NCBI GenBank assembly: GCA_036583965.1
Contig: JAZBQD010000014.1
Location: forward strand, 36,752,990 to 36,816,989
Direction: 5' to 3'
Origin: Prunella strophiata
Lineage: Eukaryota; Chordata; Aves; Passeriformes; Prunellidae
DNA: 64,000 nt
The translations under genes were made by a program, and so were the position numbers. The notes under the pieces were generated by a model. It saw only the letters and a program-made list of their open reading frames with translations. It did not search any database and had not been told where the DNA came from. Positions 10,855-23,400 of the stretch are shown piece after piece. Position 1 is the first letter of the stretch; each line of letters starts with the position of its first letter.

Positions 10855-11130
10855 GCACCGGGGAGAGGCGAGGGAAGGGAAGGGAAAGGATGGGAAGGGG
10901 GGAGAGGCGGGCAAGCCCCGCCGCCCCTCGGCTTCAGCGGCTGCTCCGGCTGCCGGCGGTGACGGCGGCGCCCCGGGGGAGCGGGCGGGGGCGGGAGGCG
11001 GGGGCGACGCGGGGACGAGGGAGGCTTTTCTCCGGTGTGTCACACGCGGCGGCTCCGGGGGAGGTCGCTGAGGCGGCGGCGGGAGCCCCGGCCGGGGCGG
11101 GCGGAGGGCGAGGGCCGGGCTGCGCCGGGA

Positions 11131-14100
11131 GTGGGGAGGCTGCAAAAGCTCCGAGCCGCAGGACTGCCCGGGATTACACACAAATGCGTGTGCTCTCCAC
11201 ATTAATATTGAATGCCCTTACTGTGTCATATTTATAAGAGACTTAATAAAGAGCCGCCGACTACGTGTTTGAACGACAATAGTGCTGTCATACTAACGTG
11301 AGGATGGAGCTCAGAAAAGGATAAATACTCCTACTTAAATCGATAGGATTAATATGCCCAGAAAAAAATCGCGCCGTAAGCGTTGGCTGGTACTTTTCGA
11401 AATCCCCCTGCCGTTACTCCGCGGCCCCAGGACTCTCTCTCACTCTCCTTCCTGCCAGTGCTGAACCTCCACCCCTCAGCTGGAGGGATTTAAAGATTTG
11501 TTAAATGCTGCCTGCGATAATACAGCGACACTTGGCTTGAGTACCCCTGTGAGTGAACCCCTGTCTGGAAAACCGAATCAGCCTACTCTTTCCACCTGCG
11601 CCCAAACTTTTGTACATAGGATCTGCAAAGACACAGAATTAATATATACAGCAATGATCTAGATCAATGTTTGAAAGCATCTCTGTTCCCCTTATTTTGC
11701 TTGCATACTTCAAAAACTATCTCTGTTCATTTTCTCTTTTGAAGCTCTTCAGCTCCAATCTTGTAAGCAGTCACAGATGTGTCTATCTTTGGCATTCAGT
11801 CCTGTGGAATCTATGGGAATATATGCTGTACATCAAGTTAAATGCATACATAACAATTCACATGATAAAGGCCTTACTTTCCATGGTAAAGTGAAAAGAA
11901 CAGAAAATAAAAATCAAGTCCTGCACTTCTTTCATAAGCAAAGCAAATCTGAAGAGTTTCATTAAATGTGATATATTAGCCATTTTACTTCAAGAGGAAA
12001 TGCCTAATCTTTCTTTGTCCTGAATCTTCGACATCTTCAAGAAGTGTTACATCACTTTGTATGCTGTTGCAGAATACAAATGATCATTTATTGACACTCA
12101 AACCAGATTAAGGATTACCAGTTCCAGTATAAGGATTTTGCTAGCTTCCTTATATATTCCTATAGAAGGATTGTACTCAGGTGCATTGTCTCTGGAAAGA
12201 AATGAGCCTTTATTTTTATCTTGCAGCACAGTCTCAAAAAGGTTTTTAATCTTAACAATTTTTAATTAGGGGTATGTTGGTACACATGCTAATTGTGTTT
12301 GTGTGTCCTAGGAAGACTGAGATTTTGCTCAATAATTAGCGTTGTCACATCTTTCCTGTGGTGATATTTGGCTGCCCACCTGTTAGAACAGGTCAAAGAA
12401 CAGAAACATTTTATTATCCGAAAACAGCCTTCGTTATTTGTTGACTGAAGTTTGATGCAGAAAGGTAGAAAACTATTGCTATGTGATTTGGAAAAAAAAA
12501 AAAAAGAGAAACTGACATGGCAAAATAACATCCAAAGCTACAGGTTTAAAATGTCAGTTTCTAAATGTTTCATTAAACCCTTTAAAAGTGGGCACAAAAG
12601 GAAGTGCCTGAGTGCTTTTAAGATTTTGTGTGCAGGCTGTCAGTATCAGGCATTAGTAAAATAGGCAGTGTTTTCCTCTGTCGCTCTCTGAACTGCACTT
12701 TCAGTTATGTTTGTTCCTGTCAGCAGAGCAGAGAGATGTTCAGGCAAAGATGTAATTCAAGAGTAGAAGTAACCTGGAATAAAGTGGTACATTATGTCCC
12801 ATTTATAAACATTTCTAACTTTTAATAATTTTAATTAAATACAGTTGGATAGTACAAGTTTCACAGGTTAAGGTTTTTGTGAAGCCACCTCAGAAAAGCG
12901 ATGAGTAGCAGCCAGTTGGGCTAACCAGCTCTGCCACTTTTAAAGAGGGAGATACAAGTGTGTGTGTGACAGCACAGTAACATCATTCTGGCCATCTTGA
13001 TGTACAGATAACAAATACATGACTCTCCAGGCTGAGATCTTCCAAGCTCTGCCAAGGGAGTCAGTCACACAATTTAGCTTCAACAATATTAGTCTATAAA
13101 TTGAAGGGTCAGTATGAGACAGGGTATGTAAAATGTTTAAGTTGCATGCTAGTAAGGAGCCATGAGGCTGATTCCATTTAAGCCAAGCTGGAATAGCACT
13201 CCAAAAACTGGCACAAGGCATGAGTGGTGGGAATTAGGGCTGTCTAGGTTCACCTCCAAATTTCATCATTGCTGAAACAAAGCCTTGAGAGGTTTGCGAC
13301 CCCTCCTCTTTGGGCTTGTCAGTCTGGAGACTTACAATAAGAAGGTGCAGCTAGGTATTGTGTTAAATAGCTCATGAGCCTTGACTCATCCATCATTCTG
13401 AAACTTCACATTACCAGATTAACCTCTTCTTCATATTAGTAATGACAGGTTTCTAAAATATAGCTTGACCAGATACAGGTCAAAGAAGGTATTAACTCGG
13501 TAATTTATTCTCAAATGCTACTCTGCAAGTAGTTTAGTGTACAGACTGTTATATATGGCCATTTTGCTGAAGAAAATACAAAGGCATGTGGCTCCCAAAA
13601 AAACTCCTGTGTACATCTGGGAAAAATTCTTATTTTTTCATTTGTCCATGGTTATAAACATAGATGTGGATTTCATGCATTTTGCTTCTGAAGCTTGCAA
13701 CTCCTTTGGTCTTTTTGCAAAGACTGTTTGAAAATATATCAGATCATGGATCATTTTTTCAGCAAAATCCTGATAATGACTTCCTGTTGTTCAAAACTTC
13801 CCCTAGGCCATCAACATCTTGTATGCAATCTCATTTTATGAGCTTATAGCCTAGGTTTTCAGGTACTCATACAAAATGAGTGTGTCTCACCTTAACTGAA
13901 TTTCTATGGAGATGGCCCTCCCTAGACAAGTATCAGAAGAAACATGAATAAACTTCAGATAGCACAGTTTCCAATTCTATATCACCTTATAGCATGGCTC
14001 CCAAAGAGCTGTGAGGGACCTGCATAAAGCTGTAGTTTATGTTATGTTAAGATTGCAGTATTCACACTGGTGCTTTACAGTCTTGGAAGAAAAGCACTAT

Positions 14101-17100
14101 AAATGAGTAACTTCATTCTATATCATGCAGCTTGGTACAGTTCATCCAACCCAGAGATTGGCACATTGTATTTTTCTGAGTCTGCCTAACTATGGCTGCT
14201 TTTTAATCCAAGTGATCCATCCTTCATTCATCTGTATATAGCAGAGGTTTACAGACAGACTTTATCATACTGACACTACTCACAAAAAAAAAAACAAAAA
14301 GGAGGCTCAGAAAGTGTCCTTCTATGCAAAGCCCAAAATCAACTGGAATTTATATTGGGAAAAATTACAGGGAGAAAAAGACTGCATCAGCTCCTATCAG
14401 TCAGTGCTCCATTGACCCTTTCAGCCTCAGTCAGGCTTTCTCTGGTTGTAGCTGGATTCTCCTTGCGTACTTTAAAGTCAAGGATAACCATAGGTCTTAA
14501 TCCCTCTTGTTTAAGTCCTAAAATGGACTACACTTCATAGCCTGTTAATATATTGGTCAAAAAACATCAACAAGGTGACCTCTCAGAGTATTACGAACTT
14601 CTCACTCCCCACAGACACAGTTTCCATCTAGCTGTTACTTGCAAGACCAAGGGGGGGATGACTGTTTCCAGCCACACAGGTTGCCAGTGAAGCAAAAGAG
14701 GAAATTATCAGTCTGTCATCCATTGGCTTTTCAGTTATGACTAATTCCTCAAAGAATTGATACTGCCTGACAGGACAGCTGTGTGCTCTTGAGGCTTACA
14801 AGTAGGCCAAAAAGAGTGGAGTGGGACAGTGGTCCTATCTTTAGTTTTCTGAGTTGGTTTTCTTTTGTTTTGTTTTTTTCCAAAAGACATTTTCAGTAAC
14901 ATGTCAGGTTTAACATATGGCACTGGGGAATACACCTTCTGTTTAGTTTAAAAATTGCTGCTAAGAAAAATGCTAAGGGAAAGACTTTCTAATTAAAAGT
15001 GAAAACACTGGATTGTAAAACAAGCTGACACACGGTGATTTGTGCTGGCTTAAACATCCTAAGAAAAGGAACATTCTTTCCATTGTTTTCTGCTCCTTCA
15101 CCCTCATGTCATCTGTATAAATGACCTATCTTACTTGAGTTCATTGGCAGTAAGCACTGTTTATGTTTAGTTTATAGCTAGAGATGTCCAGATGTCTAGG
15201 TAGGGCTATATCTTGGACAAGTTTTTTGTGTTTTTAAAGGAACAGATACATGAGGAAGAGGCTTGGTGCTGTGGGTAAGTCCTGTGGAATGAGAAGACAG
15301 AAGTTTGCCACAGGATAGAGCAGCTCCACAGTAACCTTGATTCTTCTCTTCCCCTCCTTTTTTTCTCTTATCATCACCTCTTGCTTTCGTGTCACCTCTC
15401 GAGTTGGAGGGAACATCAGAGAAGGCATCAATAGAGCATTGTCTGTGCACCACCAGGCTCCAGTGACCACCTGCTGCTTTCCATTCACCTTGTGCCTTGA
15501 AATCACACCATCACCACCCTTTGTTGGGGAATTCACTTCCTTTATATTCCAGTCCTTTTAAACTACTAATACTACCCTACAAATAATACTTTTTCATTTT
15601 TCAAAAGTCAGCATTTTCTTTCTCAAGTTTTAGGAGTAGAGTATCTACTTTCATCTGAAACCTAAATATTTTAAATTTTAATTTGGGTGTCTGAGATGTA
15701 TTCTTTTCCCCAAATGTTCTGTTTTCATATTTATCCACATCTAATCAGCAACTGATTTTTCTTTTCTTCCGTACATTTCTTTTTCTTCATTACAGCAGTA
15801 ATTTAAGAAGGAAAACAAGTGTCCTCATTCTCCACTAGCAAGTTTTAGTTAAAGTATATTCCAACTTATTCCTCAGTGTTTTTAAATACAGCTTCTTGAA
15901 GATACCTTTTTTCTGAGCATGAACCATTTCAACTCCACAAGTTCAATAATGCCATGTTTTTAGTAGTGGAACATAGAGCATAGATATAATAGTGTTTGTT
16001 TCTTTCACTGAATAATTACACTTAAAACTGGCTAATTGGAATCAATTAGTAGTAAGAAGTTAGTCTCAGGGGGGACAAGAAGAATTATTTGTGGAAACTC
16101 CAGATTGTGTTAAGAACCAACATTTACGTGTCTAGATTGTGTCTTATCTACTGAACCTTTTTCATTAAAGATACAAGGAACATTGAAGTGGGCAAAGCAA
16201 GGGTTTACTTCCATTAAAATTTAGATTAAACTCCATTTTTAAAAATATCTGTGGATAATCTCTTCATCCTTTAAACTCTACAATAAATATTCAGACTTCT
16301 GGAATTGGATTTCAATACAGAGTTTTGTGTGTTTTGTAACATTATAGTAATTATAAACATAATATGCACTTTTGTTTCTTTCCATGTCCCATTTCCATTT
16401 TATAAGGCAAAAATATGGATATTTCCTTGTGGGTCTCCTGATTCAGCTTATCTGGAGAGTCCCACCTTAAGCAAGAACACTTGTGCTTTACCATAACGTG
16501 CCTCAGGCCCCATATTTGTGTCTAGTAGACATTATATAAGAATATGAATGTATTTTGTCAGCTCCACCATAATCTTTTGTATCCTGCTATGGACTCTCTA
16601 AGAAAGGATACGTGCACTGATACTCACCTCAGCCTTCAATGATCACCTCCCCTGATCTCCACAATCAAAGTACCTTAGAGATCTTTGACTTGTCAAATGT
16701 CCAGCACAAGCATAAAATAGGCAATATTTTCAGAAATGTGGCCAAAAATTTTACAGCTGAGGGAAGGTCAGCCCGCAACAATCCTTCAGGAAGAATGATC
16801 TGTTAAAGCAATCACAAACATCTACAGACAGAATCACTGTGAGACCCCTCAGTCTAAATGCTGATTGATCCCAAACTTTCTCTGAATGAGGAATGCAAGG
16901 AAAAAAGTCGGTGTGTTTATGGTTGCTGTGATTTTATAATTCATTCCAAGAAAGCGCTTTGGTACCTGCCAGAACAGGACTTTCTTTGGGTTGGCCTTTA
17001 AAATGGAGCAAGTGCCAAAGGGGAGTCATAAATGGGGGACACAAATTATGAAAGGGAAGAGGAGTTCAGCTGACTGGGCAAGATTGTTTGTATCAGTGCT

Positions 17101-19710
17101 CTTTTTAGCCAAAATTTGTCTGGGTTTGATTTTACTGGGATCCTGAGGATTAGATGATTCCATTTTCTCACAAAAGGAATAATGTGAGCGGATCAAACAA
17201 GGCTCTTTGAATGTAGAATACCAGTTATTGATTTTTAAAAAATGAAACCTAAAAACAAAACAAGTAACTATTTGTAGTGATAAAACTATTCTAAATGCAG
17301 CAGCAGCACTGATAATTCAACCAACATTTAAAATGCATTAAAATGTCCTACTTAGTAATAATTCTAGATCCAAGTCTTTCAAACTACCCATGAATGACTC
17401 TTGATTTCCAGGGTGGTTGTAAAGTTGCAGTTTCATTAAGGATCAAAATACATTACCAATATATCTGATCATTTGATGGGCCCCAGAGCCCACTACCAGG
17501 TATTCTGTAACACTGCTCAATTCAGAGAAAAATATTTCATAATAGTTTTAAAGATTTTCTTATTAATGCATTAGTACTCTTTTGAGTTTGTTTCTGCAAG
17601 TAAACTCCTGCCCCCTATCGCCCATAACAGTGCTGACACCATAGGCACTCATCTCAGGAAAATTAAAAATATTACAACTAATCTGGTTTTAAAGGTCTAA
17701 AATTGACTCAGATATCATTTTTTCATTATATTGTAAGCTTCATGTCAGCATTCTACAGAACAGTCTACAGCAGTCATGGCTGCTACTTTCTTGTTAGAAG
17801 AGTGCTAATCTAACTACTCACGTAAAACTTGGATCTCAAAAAGAGTTTTACTAATAAGATGTTTTTGGTGAGGTTTCATTTTCATCATCAAATTGGCAAG
17901 ATTTAACCCCTGTTGGTATAAAATTCCTGATCACAGTACCCAATGTTTCAAATAATTTGCTTATGAGATGAGACCAGAGCACTTACCAACACAGCCACAA
18001 AAATTAAACAATCAAAACATTCCAGAAGAAAATACATTTACATTGCAGGCAGTACACAATTCCTGGTGTCATATCTCTTACTAATATGACTAATGACTGA
18101 AAAGAAGTTTTCAGGTTTTAGTTCATTTGAATTCCTTATTCCTTAGAGAAGAAAATTAATTAAACTACATTTTGATCACAATCACCTTCCTTAAGATTCT
18201 GGAGCTGTGATAAGCAGACAGCCTATGACTTGCTCATTCTTTTAAAAACTTAACTTTTGATGTGGGATGGGGGCAATGAACCATTCTCACTCCTATATAG
18301 CTTTAAGGCTTTTCACAAAATAAAATTTAACTGACAGTAAAGAAACTATGCTCCTAATTAAAATAATATTGATTCAGCATATGGTATTTTGCCTTTGGTT
18401 TTCACTTTTTATTAGCCAAGTTGTCACTTTTCTCTTTAGTGCCACCTTGTGGGTCAGCCAGTTATAAAAGCACAGAAATATCTCCTGCACTAAGAATAGT
18501 CTGAATCTGGCATTCAGAACATCATAGGGAAGGGGGGAGGTTTGGTTTAAAGGTTTAGGACCATCTCTTTTTTTAAGAAAAAAAAGCAATAATGTATGGT
18601 GAAAATGTTTGCTATTCATTAATAATAGGTATGCAAGAAGACAGAACAATCTCTCTGGATTGAAAATAATGGGATCTACAGAAAAAAAATCAATGTTCAT
18701 TTAAAGGATAATCATCAAACTTACCCTGGAAAATGTAAGTGGCAAGCTCTGACTTGTGTGATTTTTGCCACAAGAAAAATGGTTTTGTATCTTAGTGACA
18801 TTAATTTTGCAACACCTTTTCAAGAGAAGTAAAGCTAGATAATTGTAAACTCCCACTAATCCCACTTTTGGAGAAGATGAATGATCAGATACAGCATCAT
18901 AGTGTACTTGCTTAAATTCAGGGTGGATTTGCACACACCAGATTTTCATTCTGCTGATAAAACACAGAAATTAAAAAGCATATATAAAAATTAAAAGTGG
19001 CAGGGGACATATACTGCAAAGGACATTGAGATTAAAACTTGGCTGGAGTGTGGTCACAATAGGCTTTGTTTAATACAACACTAATGACTCAGCTGTCCCC
19101 TCACCTTACAGAACAGCTCAAACACTCCTCATTCATTACTTGGACAACTGTGGACAGTGGAATTATGGTCAGTTTGTCTTCTTGAAAGGAGCAGAGAGAA
19201 TGTTTCTGATGTTTCTAATTTTTAAAGAGCCCTTTTTGTTACTTTCATTAATCCTTTCTGTTACTTTTCTTAATGCTGACAGTTTTGGAAGCTACAAGAA
19301 AAATAATTTTTTGTACATTATAGGCCCCCATTTTGTTCTGCATTAAAAGCACTTGAAGCTTGCAGATTCTGGTTTTTATCTAGCCAGCTCCTTTGCATTC
19401 TCTCTTACTAAATACAGGCTTATAAAGCAAAATAAGTCATTCCTGAAAATCTCTTCAATTTAATCAAGCAGTCACATATCAGGTAATCTTTCTGGCAAGG
19501 AAAGGGGTTATTTTAAATGGCAGTCTTGGGTTTTACTGAAATTAGGTATCATCCTTAAAACACATGATCAGAACAAGTGACAAAAAATACAAGACAGAAG
19601 AAAATGCATTATCAGATATAGCTATTTCTTAGATGGAAAGAGACTAAGAAGCATATGCCACAGCAGGTATTGAAGTTCAAGGAAACTTCCCAAGCATGAA
19701 AAGCCCAGTA
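11131..19710. other. Intergenic AT-rich DNA upstream of TRHDE
   Basis: No gene was recognised. Open frames on both strands are under about 110 codons, overlap each other and carry no identifiable domain. A plus-strand TTTATAAGAG at about 11230 followed by AATAAA at 11245 is noted but too little to call a promoter or terminator. Short A runs (for example 12490-12503) are present. No CR1, SINE or LTR signature was seen. Confidence 0.75.
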
Positions 19711-19746
19711 AACTCCCCTACCAACAAGTAGGTAGGTAGGGGAGTT
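19711..19746. repeat. Perfect inverted repeat, 12-bp arms, 12-nt loop
   Basis: AACTCCCCTACC (19711-19722) is followed after a 12-nt spacer by its exact reverse complement, GGTAGGGGAGTT (19735-19746). The spacer contains part of a GTAG/GGTA tetranucleotide run that offers alternative pairings. It lies in otherwise featureless intergenic DNA. The function is unknown. Confidence 0.9.
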
Positions 19747-20448
19747 CAGCAGTTTCTCTGAGCCTTACATAAGTTCAAACACAGTAAGTTCAGGTCAAGC
19801 AATAGAAAGGATGGTCCAACAGCTGGCTAACTAGCCCAGACTGGAGAAAACTCAGCAGCTGACTTCTGAGTACAGCCACAGCTTTTTTCCATAGCTCCTT
19901 TGCTATCTTCACCCCTCCAAACACTGGAAAAGCCTTTGAGGAAAAGAGCTATTGATGACTGTATGGTGCCTGGATGCTGCACCCCATGGAAACACTGAAA
20001 TAGCAATGTCTGGAACAGCTGATCATGTTCCAAAATTCACTGTGAGTTGAACAGCCACCCACTGCAAAACACTGATGGGCAAATGCTTCTCTGCTGAGAA
20101 AACAGGAGGAAGGAAAGGAGTTACAATGAGGTTGAGTAAAGAATGACACACAGCAAGGGCTGTGTGCCCTTGAAAGCACAGCTTTCACCCTGTGCTCACA
20201 TTTCAGCAGTTGCAGAGGATACAGCTACAGAGACAGCCATCTCTGCATGACTGCACCATGCATCAGTTATTCTTATCACTCTTTCCCCACTTTTCCTTCC
20301 CAAACCCCAGACTATGATCAGTTACCAGGTGCATCTACATAATTGCCAGCACTAGAAGACATAGACTGGCAACCCGCCTGTTGGAACATTGCACTTACTG
20401 TACTGAGAAATGGCCACATGCTTAAAAATGAGATATGAATATATATTT

Positions 20449-20467
20449 GGGGGGGGTGGTGGGGTGG
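20449..20467 (+). repeat. G-run with possible quadruplex potential
   Basis: Eight consecutive G are followed by TGGTGGGGTGG, giving four closely spaced G tracts. Two of the tracts are only GG, so any quadruplex would be of a two-tetrad or irregular type. Nothing else marks the site as regulatory. Confidence 0.5.
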
Positions 20468-23400
20468 TTACATGCTTGAAATCCTGGAATTCTTAAATTC
20501 TGAAAAAGTATCAATGATAATGGTTTAAATGGTGGGAGTGTAATGGCACAAAACAAACACTTTAAAGAAAAAGTAATGGGAAACCCAGCACTGCAACATG
20601 TAAGTCCTTGTGTATTTTTCAGGAAGTACTTAATAGAACTGAGTTCCATTTCTTATTAGGGGTTTTTAGCTTCTGCTTTGTCAGAAACAGCAGGCATACA
20701 CCACAAGCTATGCTTCTGCCAGGTCAATCTCCTACCCAACACACCAAGCATGATGCCCTTCAGCCCCAATGGGGTGCAGGCTGACCTTCTCACTGGCAGC
20801 TGTGCTCACGTATAGCCAGGTTCGAGTCAGACAGTAACAGAATACAGAGCCCAGTTTTGCAGGGATGTGGCCTTCTTGCCTGCCCCACTCCTGAGACAAT
20901 TTTCATGTAGCTCCCTTCCTAAAAAAGCTCCTCAATTTGCTTTTGGAAAGTTACGTACATAAGTAATTTCCCATGGTTTTATTTGAAGTGCAAGTTCTTC
21001 AGACCCCAGGAAGTTCCAATTCTAAGACTATATGAATATACTTAATTTTCCAAGTCTGCAGGATAGAGAAGACTAGTAGTGTCACCCTATTTCAGCAAAC
21101 TCCAGAGCCTTGCTTTTGCAGTATTTTTAGTCAATCTATATAGCACAGCATTACCTGGAAGAGCTGTGATGCAGCTGGGGTGAAGAGGTTCAGCTGCTTT
21201 AAACACTGTGCTGTTCAGACTGCTCCAACATGTTTTTCAGCAAGATCACCTGTGCAAGAGCAAGCACGACAAAGTTGTCACACAGTGATGCTGTCAGAGG
21301 TAGCCTCAGGGTCTCTGCACAGCTCTGAACTGTATTGTACAGCTGAATCTCCACTAAGACAGCAGAAACCTGCTGTACATGCTTGCAGTGAAGAAAAGCA
21401 TCCCCATTCCATGCCACCCTACCCAATCATAAGAGCACCACCCTGTGACCCTGTACAAGAGCTTGCAAACTCAGTCACGAGCCCTTACTCTAACCTTCAA
21501 ACACCCCAGTCCATTTAGGTGGGATGTCCAGAGATGTTCTTTCCTGACAGCTTTAGAGCAAGCAATAGCAGATCACCCTTCCCTACCTCTCCTTCTTCTG
21601 TTGCAACTTCCTATCTCCCTGCTTGGCAGTTTTTCTCTCCATAGAGCTTTTTCTACCACTCCTGTCAGCCTGTATCTCTGAAGCCTCCAGGGCAGCCTGC
21701 AGCTTCACCATTTGCTGCTCCATAATGCCCAGGCAGCTGTCTCTTACAGCAGCTGGTTTAGATCCACAGCTTGATCTCAGCTAGGGGAGGTAATTAGGCC
21801 ATTAACCCTTCCTTGAGCTGTGGGCAGGCACGGTGTAGCTACTCCATCTCAGTAACTGTGGGGTGCAGTAGCATCTCTGGGTTGTCATCCTGCATATGAG
21901 CCAGCACTAAGGAGCCCAGGTGCCAATCAACTTTACAGAAACATCTTTAGCAACAGCAAAAAGGTTAAATCTGTGTGAGAGTTTGGAAAGAATGTGTTCT
22001 TCTTATGAATATCCTTCTGTCCTCCCCTCCTCCCCAAAGCTGATGCTTTTTGCTTCAACCACTTCATTCTACTTTAACTCCCTTGTCAATCCCCAGACAT
22101 CTTGCCTCGGTTTTAGTCTCCATTCCTCAGGCTCCTCATCACAGCATCAATCTCTTGGAACACCTCAGTGCTGAAAATCATGACATGACATTTACAAATA
22201 CAGTTTTTATGTGAGATTTCCAATAAGGTCTCAGATTTCACCATGAGGGCCTAACAGTCTTTGTACAGCTGAAATTTAGCAAAGCAAATTTTTGTTCTGT
22301 AGTTTTGATTCTGAAATGCATCACAGCAGAGAACAGATTAAATATAAACAGAAAACAGTGCTCAGTTGTAAAGTCTCTCCGAATTAACTTTCTCAAGAAA
22401 TATTTTTGAGGCTGACAAATCATATGCAAGGTCTTTTCCCACAAGAAAATTTTTCTTGGATTCATTTAGTAGTTGAAGGTTGTGTCATATGTCACTGGAA
22501 AGGTAATTTTTCCTAGTTTATGAAAAATGCCTTGAATTTGACTTTGCTGTCACAGGGGAATAATGATATCTCTACAGGTAATAAACTGGCACACAGAGAT
22601 TGCTATTGGTAGCTTTGCAAGAGGTGTACTATCTTATGGAGAATGATAGGAAGTAACAGGGTGAATTAATATCAAATATGCAATTTATTTCTATAATGTC
22701 TACATGACTCAGGTTACCAGCATTTGTAATATTCTTTTAAATATTAATATGTAAAGCATAACAAACACAAGATCATTTTAGAGGAGCTAATGCACAACTC
22801 TGTAAATTCAGTAAGCGATGGCTATTAATGTTCTCTTTTGTCTTCCAGACAGAAAATCAAAGCTATTTAAATTAAAGGATGTGTATAAAATCAATGTATG
22901 TTGATAAGGTGTGCACATTAACTATAATGTTTGCAAACATTCTTTGTAACTTGTATATATAATCTTTTTCTGGATAGGTAGGCTCATTAGCTAGCATAAT
23001 CAGGAGCTCTTTAAATTAATTTCTTCCTTTATTTTTTTTACATTATTAATTTTAAACCTGTATGGTAGCAGCCTAAGGGAGGCTATAGTGGTGCAGGTGT
23101 TATGGTGACACAACTGCATGTGCTCTTGGAAGAGTCAGATGTTCCCATACAGCCTTTTTGTCCAGGCTGAGGCTGGAAGCCAAGGAGGCTGGTTCGGTGG
23201 TGAGCTCGGATTTGGACCCAGGCAAGCCCTGCAGCTGAGATCAGCCAGCCTTGGCCCCACTGCCAGCTCCTGCCTCCCAGCTGAGATCCCCACCAGCCCA
23301 GGGGATAATTCCCAGCACAGCACCCTTCAGCAGCTGTGACCCATTGGTCAGGCCCTCATGGCTTTGCTGGAGGCAGCTGGTCACTGTTCACAGGGCATGC

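Larger units (their letters stand above)
8745..11130. promoter_or_regulatory. CpG island over TRHDE promoter and exon 1
   Basis: The sequence changes abruptly from AT-rich to very GC- and CpG-rich between about 8745 and 11130, then falls back to AT-rich. The island covers the first part of intron 1, all of coding exon 1, the inferred 5' leader and the presumed promoter. This is the usual arrangement for a vertebrate gene with a CpG-island promoter. The GC-rich composition opens long antisense frames across exon 1 (for example 9096-9986 plus), which are shadows. Boundaries were set by eye. Confidence 0.9.

Noticed and set aside
18440..18451. CTCF-like core (GCCACCTTGTGG)
   Set aside because: There is one mismatch at a conserved position and no supporting context.
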